Assembly (NCBI GenBank): GCA_009731375.1
Contig: BJOX01000100.1
Span: 168,325 to 203,011, forward strand
Direction of reading: 5' to 3'
Source of the DNA: Paulinella micropora
Taxonomy: Eukaryota > Cercozoa > Imbricatea > Euglyphida
DNA length: 34,687 bases
Shown here: piece by piece, positions 32,614-34,687 of the stretch
Position numbering within the stretch: position 1 is the first letter of the stretch
Layout: every line of letters begins with the position of its first letter
The notes under the pieces: model-generated
Seen by the model: the letters and a program-made list of their open reading frames with translations, nothing else
The model's database searches: none
What the model was told of the DNA's origin: nothing
Position numbers and translations under genes: made by a program

Positions 32614-33697
32614 TTTCCTCACTGGCTCTTGTAGCAGCTTCGCCACAGCTTCCTCAGCAGTATCAACGAAGTGCATGCTTGACAGGAGGTCATTTGGCAT
32701 CTTTAAGGTTTGCATCAGGTCACGACACACTTTCTCCCATGGATCACGAAAGGCCACCACAACATGTGGTGCCGCAGATTCCAAGATCGAGCTAGTCCTA
32801 CATTTACAGATGCACGTACAAAGAAGGAGCTTAGTTGCACTTGCCTTACCACGCGAACACCAGCTCTAGCAAAGTTCCAATCGCGCCTTTGAAGTCAAAC
32901 ATGTCAGTCGCAGAGGATGGAACTGGACACGGTGTACCAGGAAAAATGATGAATTTCGTTGTGGACGACACTAATATCGACACACGCTGCAGACACAAGC
33001 ATTATGCTACCAAGCCATGTCAAGGAGAAAAGCACCTCAGAAAAGGCAGCGGCCTTGGTTTCGCGTGTCAAATACGAGTTGCCGTGCTGGCCTGAACAAA
33101 GATATAACTATGGTATTGTGGCGGCCGGGCGAGTGGAACACGCAGACCTCTGGAGGGAAATGCGGCGGGGCTAATGACACCTGCAGAAGAAGTGTGTTGG
33201 AAAGCACGAGCCAGAGGCAGACAGGACCCTCCACGGCAGCGCCTTTGACCCTACCACAGGTACGGCAGCGTGTCTGGCCGGTGGTGCAGGCAAGCAGCAG
33301 CAGGCGGCTACCCGGCGTCCCGCACACCCAGCGCAACAGCCTCCATGGTGCCTCCGTAGCCGCCATTTATCTGCCCGACAGAAAACACTGCATATCAACA
33401 CACACCCCCCGACCAAGCGGTAGGTGACCACATCGAAGCCCTTGGTAGCTAGGAGTCGCCCTATCAGGCACGTTTCGTGTGTGAGCAGGCAGCAGCGTTG
33501 CAAGCGGGCGCGCACCTGTAGCTTGGGCCAGCTTCCACAGGGCGTCGCCTATCACCGGCAGGGCAGGCAGGACAGGCTGAGGCGGCGCGGGCAGGCCGCG
33601 GACGACCTGGCACGGCGGTACCGGAGCCGTAGACTGCAACCAGGGGCCGCTTGCTCTCAGCCGAAGAGCTCTGCGGCCCCGCAGCAGACGCTACGGC
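32614..33697 (-). CDS. LOG/SLOG-family Rossmann-fold protein, 10 exons with 47-61-nt introns
   Basis: Exons: 33697-33607, 33548-33516, 33460-33429, 33370-33312, 33250-33228, 33180-33148, 33091-33036, 32986-32938, 32886-32850, 32797-32614 (TGA). Together 597 nt, 198 residues, frames all consistent. The spliced protein shows the family landmarks in order: A-V-Y-G-S-G-T near the start, G-R-L-L-A-T-K-G-F-D-V, I-N-G-G-Y-G-G-T-M-E-A-V, A-A-F-P-S-R, T-R-E-T-K, F-I-I-F-P-G-A-I-G-T-L-L-E-L, and H-F-V-D-T-A-E-E-A-V near the end. This resembles the GGYGGTME-type cluster of LOG-like ('lysine decarboxylase-like') proteins; plant LOG enzymes are cytokinin nucleotide phosphoribohydrolases, but this subgroup's reaction is not known to me. 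The second Gly of P-G-G is Ala. The first exon opens after TTGTAG with no Met, so the start lies upstream, possibly in the last TBCA exon. Confidence 0.9.
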
Positions 33698-33712
33698 CTA
33701 CAACAGCACCAA

Positions 33713-33768
33713 CGCTCAATGAATCAATGAATCAATGAATCAATGAATCAATGAATCAATGAATCAAG

Positions 33769-33811
<43 letters not shown>
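33713..33811. repeat. TCAA/TGAATCAA microsatellite
   Basis: Lies inside the 134-nt intron (33831-33698) between the last TBCA exon and the first LOG exon. If that intron is not spliced, a TGA from the repeat (33810-33808) ends the TBCA frame. Confidence 0.9.
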
Positions 33812-33812
<1 letters not shown>

Positions 33813-33831
33813 GCGCAGGCGCCACACACAC

Positions 33832-34534
33832 CAGATCAGTGAGACAGTCGGGGACCTTTTCTCCTAAGCCTAAGTCTTTCATGCTCGCCAGGATCTGGAG
33901 CACGGTATCATGCAACAGCTCGTTCGCAAGCAGCTTGTTTGTCTGTCTATTTCTCTTGTCTGTTTGTATGTTTTGTCCGCCTTATCACCTCCGAGGCCTG
34001 GGCAGCTGTCTCGTCTTCTTTATCGTAGTCTTTCTACGGGACAAGCAAACAAGCATGCTGCTGCACAGACAGGCCAAAGGATTTTCACCAGTACTGCCTG
34101 CAACTCCGAAACAGCAGCTTGCAGCCTCTTGAAGATGTCCTGTTGACACATGCACCGATTGAAAGTCACTTGCATCAGCAGCAATATCCTTTCTGACTTT
34201 GACGGTCGCACTTGTTTCATCGACGAACTCCTTCTGTAATACGAGGCAATATACACAGCAACACAGTCAATAATACCACATCATCACAAAGTTTGGCGTG
34301 TTTTGCGGGCGAGCCGAATTTGTCGCACAGGAGATTTGGTTTTAATTTCACAAAATTCTGCGGTAACAACCGATAAAAAAGAACCTGCTTCTTGATCGCG
34401 TGAGCAGTCGATCCATCAGACTGCATTAATTTGAGCTTTTCCAGAAAATCTTCCTCTTCCTTCTTATACATGCGCAAATCTTTGCTCAGGCGCTTGCAAA
34501 CTCCAGTCTTTATCTTGAGAGCTTTTTCTGTCAT
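33832..34534 (-). CDS. TBCA: Tubulin-folding cofactor A (TBCA)
   Basis: TBCA is a small helical chaperone that captures beta-tubulin released from CCT. Exons: 34534-34385, 34233-34198, 34139-34089, 34033-33989 and 33942-33832, all joined in phase 0. Introns are 151, 58, 55 and 46 nt. The first exon reads M-T-E-K-A-L-K-I-K-T-G-V-C-K-R-L and ends I-K-K-Q; aligned by eye with human TBCA it has no gaps through I-K-K-Q, D-x-x-x-R-L-x-A-A and L-Q. The helix-rich, charged composition fits a coiled-coil-like bundle. The start Met at 34534 is reasonable but an acceptor-like CTTTAACAG upstream means the exon could be internal. The last exon runs past the usual end of TBCA and may splice on to the LOG exons. 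Confidence 0.85.
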
Positions 34535-34650
34535 CGAGCCAAGACCTATGATTACTGGATTACTGCTGTTAAAGAAAAAGAAAGAGGAAGAGAGGGAGAG
34601 ATAAGAATTGCTGATGCGAGAAACACAGAGGGAGGGGAGGGGGAGTAGCG

Positions 34651-34687
34651 ACAAGAGAGAGAGAGAGAGAGAGAGAGAAAGGGGGGG
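34651..34687. repeat. (GA)n and poly-G at window end
   Basis: Simple purine repeat upstream of TBCA on the plus strand; pyrimidine-rich on the coding strand. Confidence 0.85.

Noticed and set aside
33037-33366. Minus-strand cysteine-rich ORF (A-C-T-T-G-Q-T-R-C)
   Set aside because: It is a shadow frame across LOG exons and introns.
33367-33639. Chaperonin (MKKS/BBS6-like) exon, from the unspliced frame with A-T-G-A-R-P-L-A-T-L
   Set aside because: That frame reads through a 55-nt intron. Splicing at GTGCGC...GATAG gives G-R-L-L-A-T-K-G-F-D-V, which fits the LOG family with all later exons.
34217-34534. TBCA frame reading straight on past I-K-K-Q
   Set aside because: After I-K-K-Q the homology stops at CAG|GTTCTT; the next matching residues are in the exon at 34233, so this is an intron.

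Overview
The window is nuclear DNA from a eukaryote. It has split genes with GT-AG introns, no bacterial gene layout, and a first ~22 kb dominated by tetranucleotide microsatellites, mainly TATC/GATA with GTAT/CATA, TACC and AT tracts. I cannot name the species. The 3' neighbour gene has introns of only 46-61 nt (plus two of 134 and 151 nt) and exons of 23-184 nt. The LOG-type gene and a plant/protist-like G-D-A-L in PMS2 suggest a protist or alga, but this is weak inference.

Main result: the small 'unique islands' floating in the microsatellite sea at 1-22.8 kb are exons of one plus-strand gene, a PMS2-type MutL homologue (mismatch-repair endonuclease subunit; called PMS1 in yeast and plants). 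Nine exons can be placed from 1561 to 22835. All phases agree, and together they cover the C-terminal domain from just after the D-Q-H-A site to the [11 protein letters not shown] tail. Most of these exons are accompanied by arrays of partial or complete copies. Exon 2 has 11 decoys upstream, exon 3 has 7, exon 4 has 6, exon 6 has 7 and the last exon has 1. Exons 5 and 7 have decoys downstream. Decoys upstream of exons 2, 3 and 4 carry the acceptor side and lose the donor; decoys downstream of exon 5 carry the donor side and lose the acceptor. The microsatellite introns therefore appear to have grown by repeated duplication of intron-plus-exon-edge units. Dispersed copies of a SINE-like element, all ending in the same GATATC(TATC)n junction, are embedded in the same introns.

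22.9-24.4 kb: a large inverted array of ~19-bp TTTTTCGAAAATTGTGCAG-like units sits just beyond the PMS2 stop. 24.4-29.1 kb: a GC-richer block, probably a degenerate mobile element read on the minus strand. It contains a recognisable Ulp1/C48 cysteine protease interrupted by an in-frame TGA and a frameshift. 29.2-30.3 kb: possible exons of a plus-strand multi-pass membrane protein, with two more short duplications at candidate splice junctions. 30.35-32.6 kb: nothing I can assign.

32.6-34.5 kb, minus strand: tubulin-folding cofactor A (TBCA) followed by a LOG/SLOG Rossmann-fold protein. The reading frames allow the two to be spliced into one 329-residue fusion. No separate start codon for the LOG part is visible outside the last TBCA exon. 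This locus shows that the organism normally uses minimal introns, which makes the multi-kilobase PMS2 introns striking.
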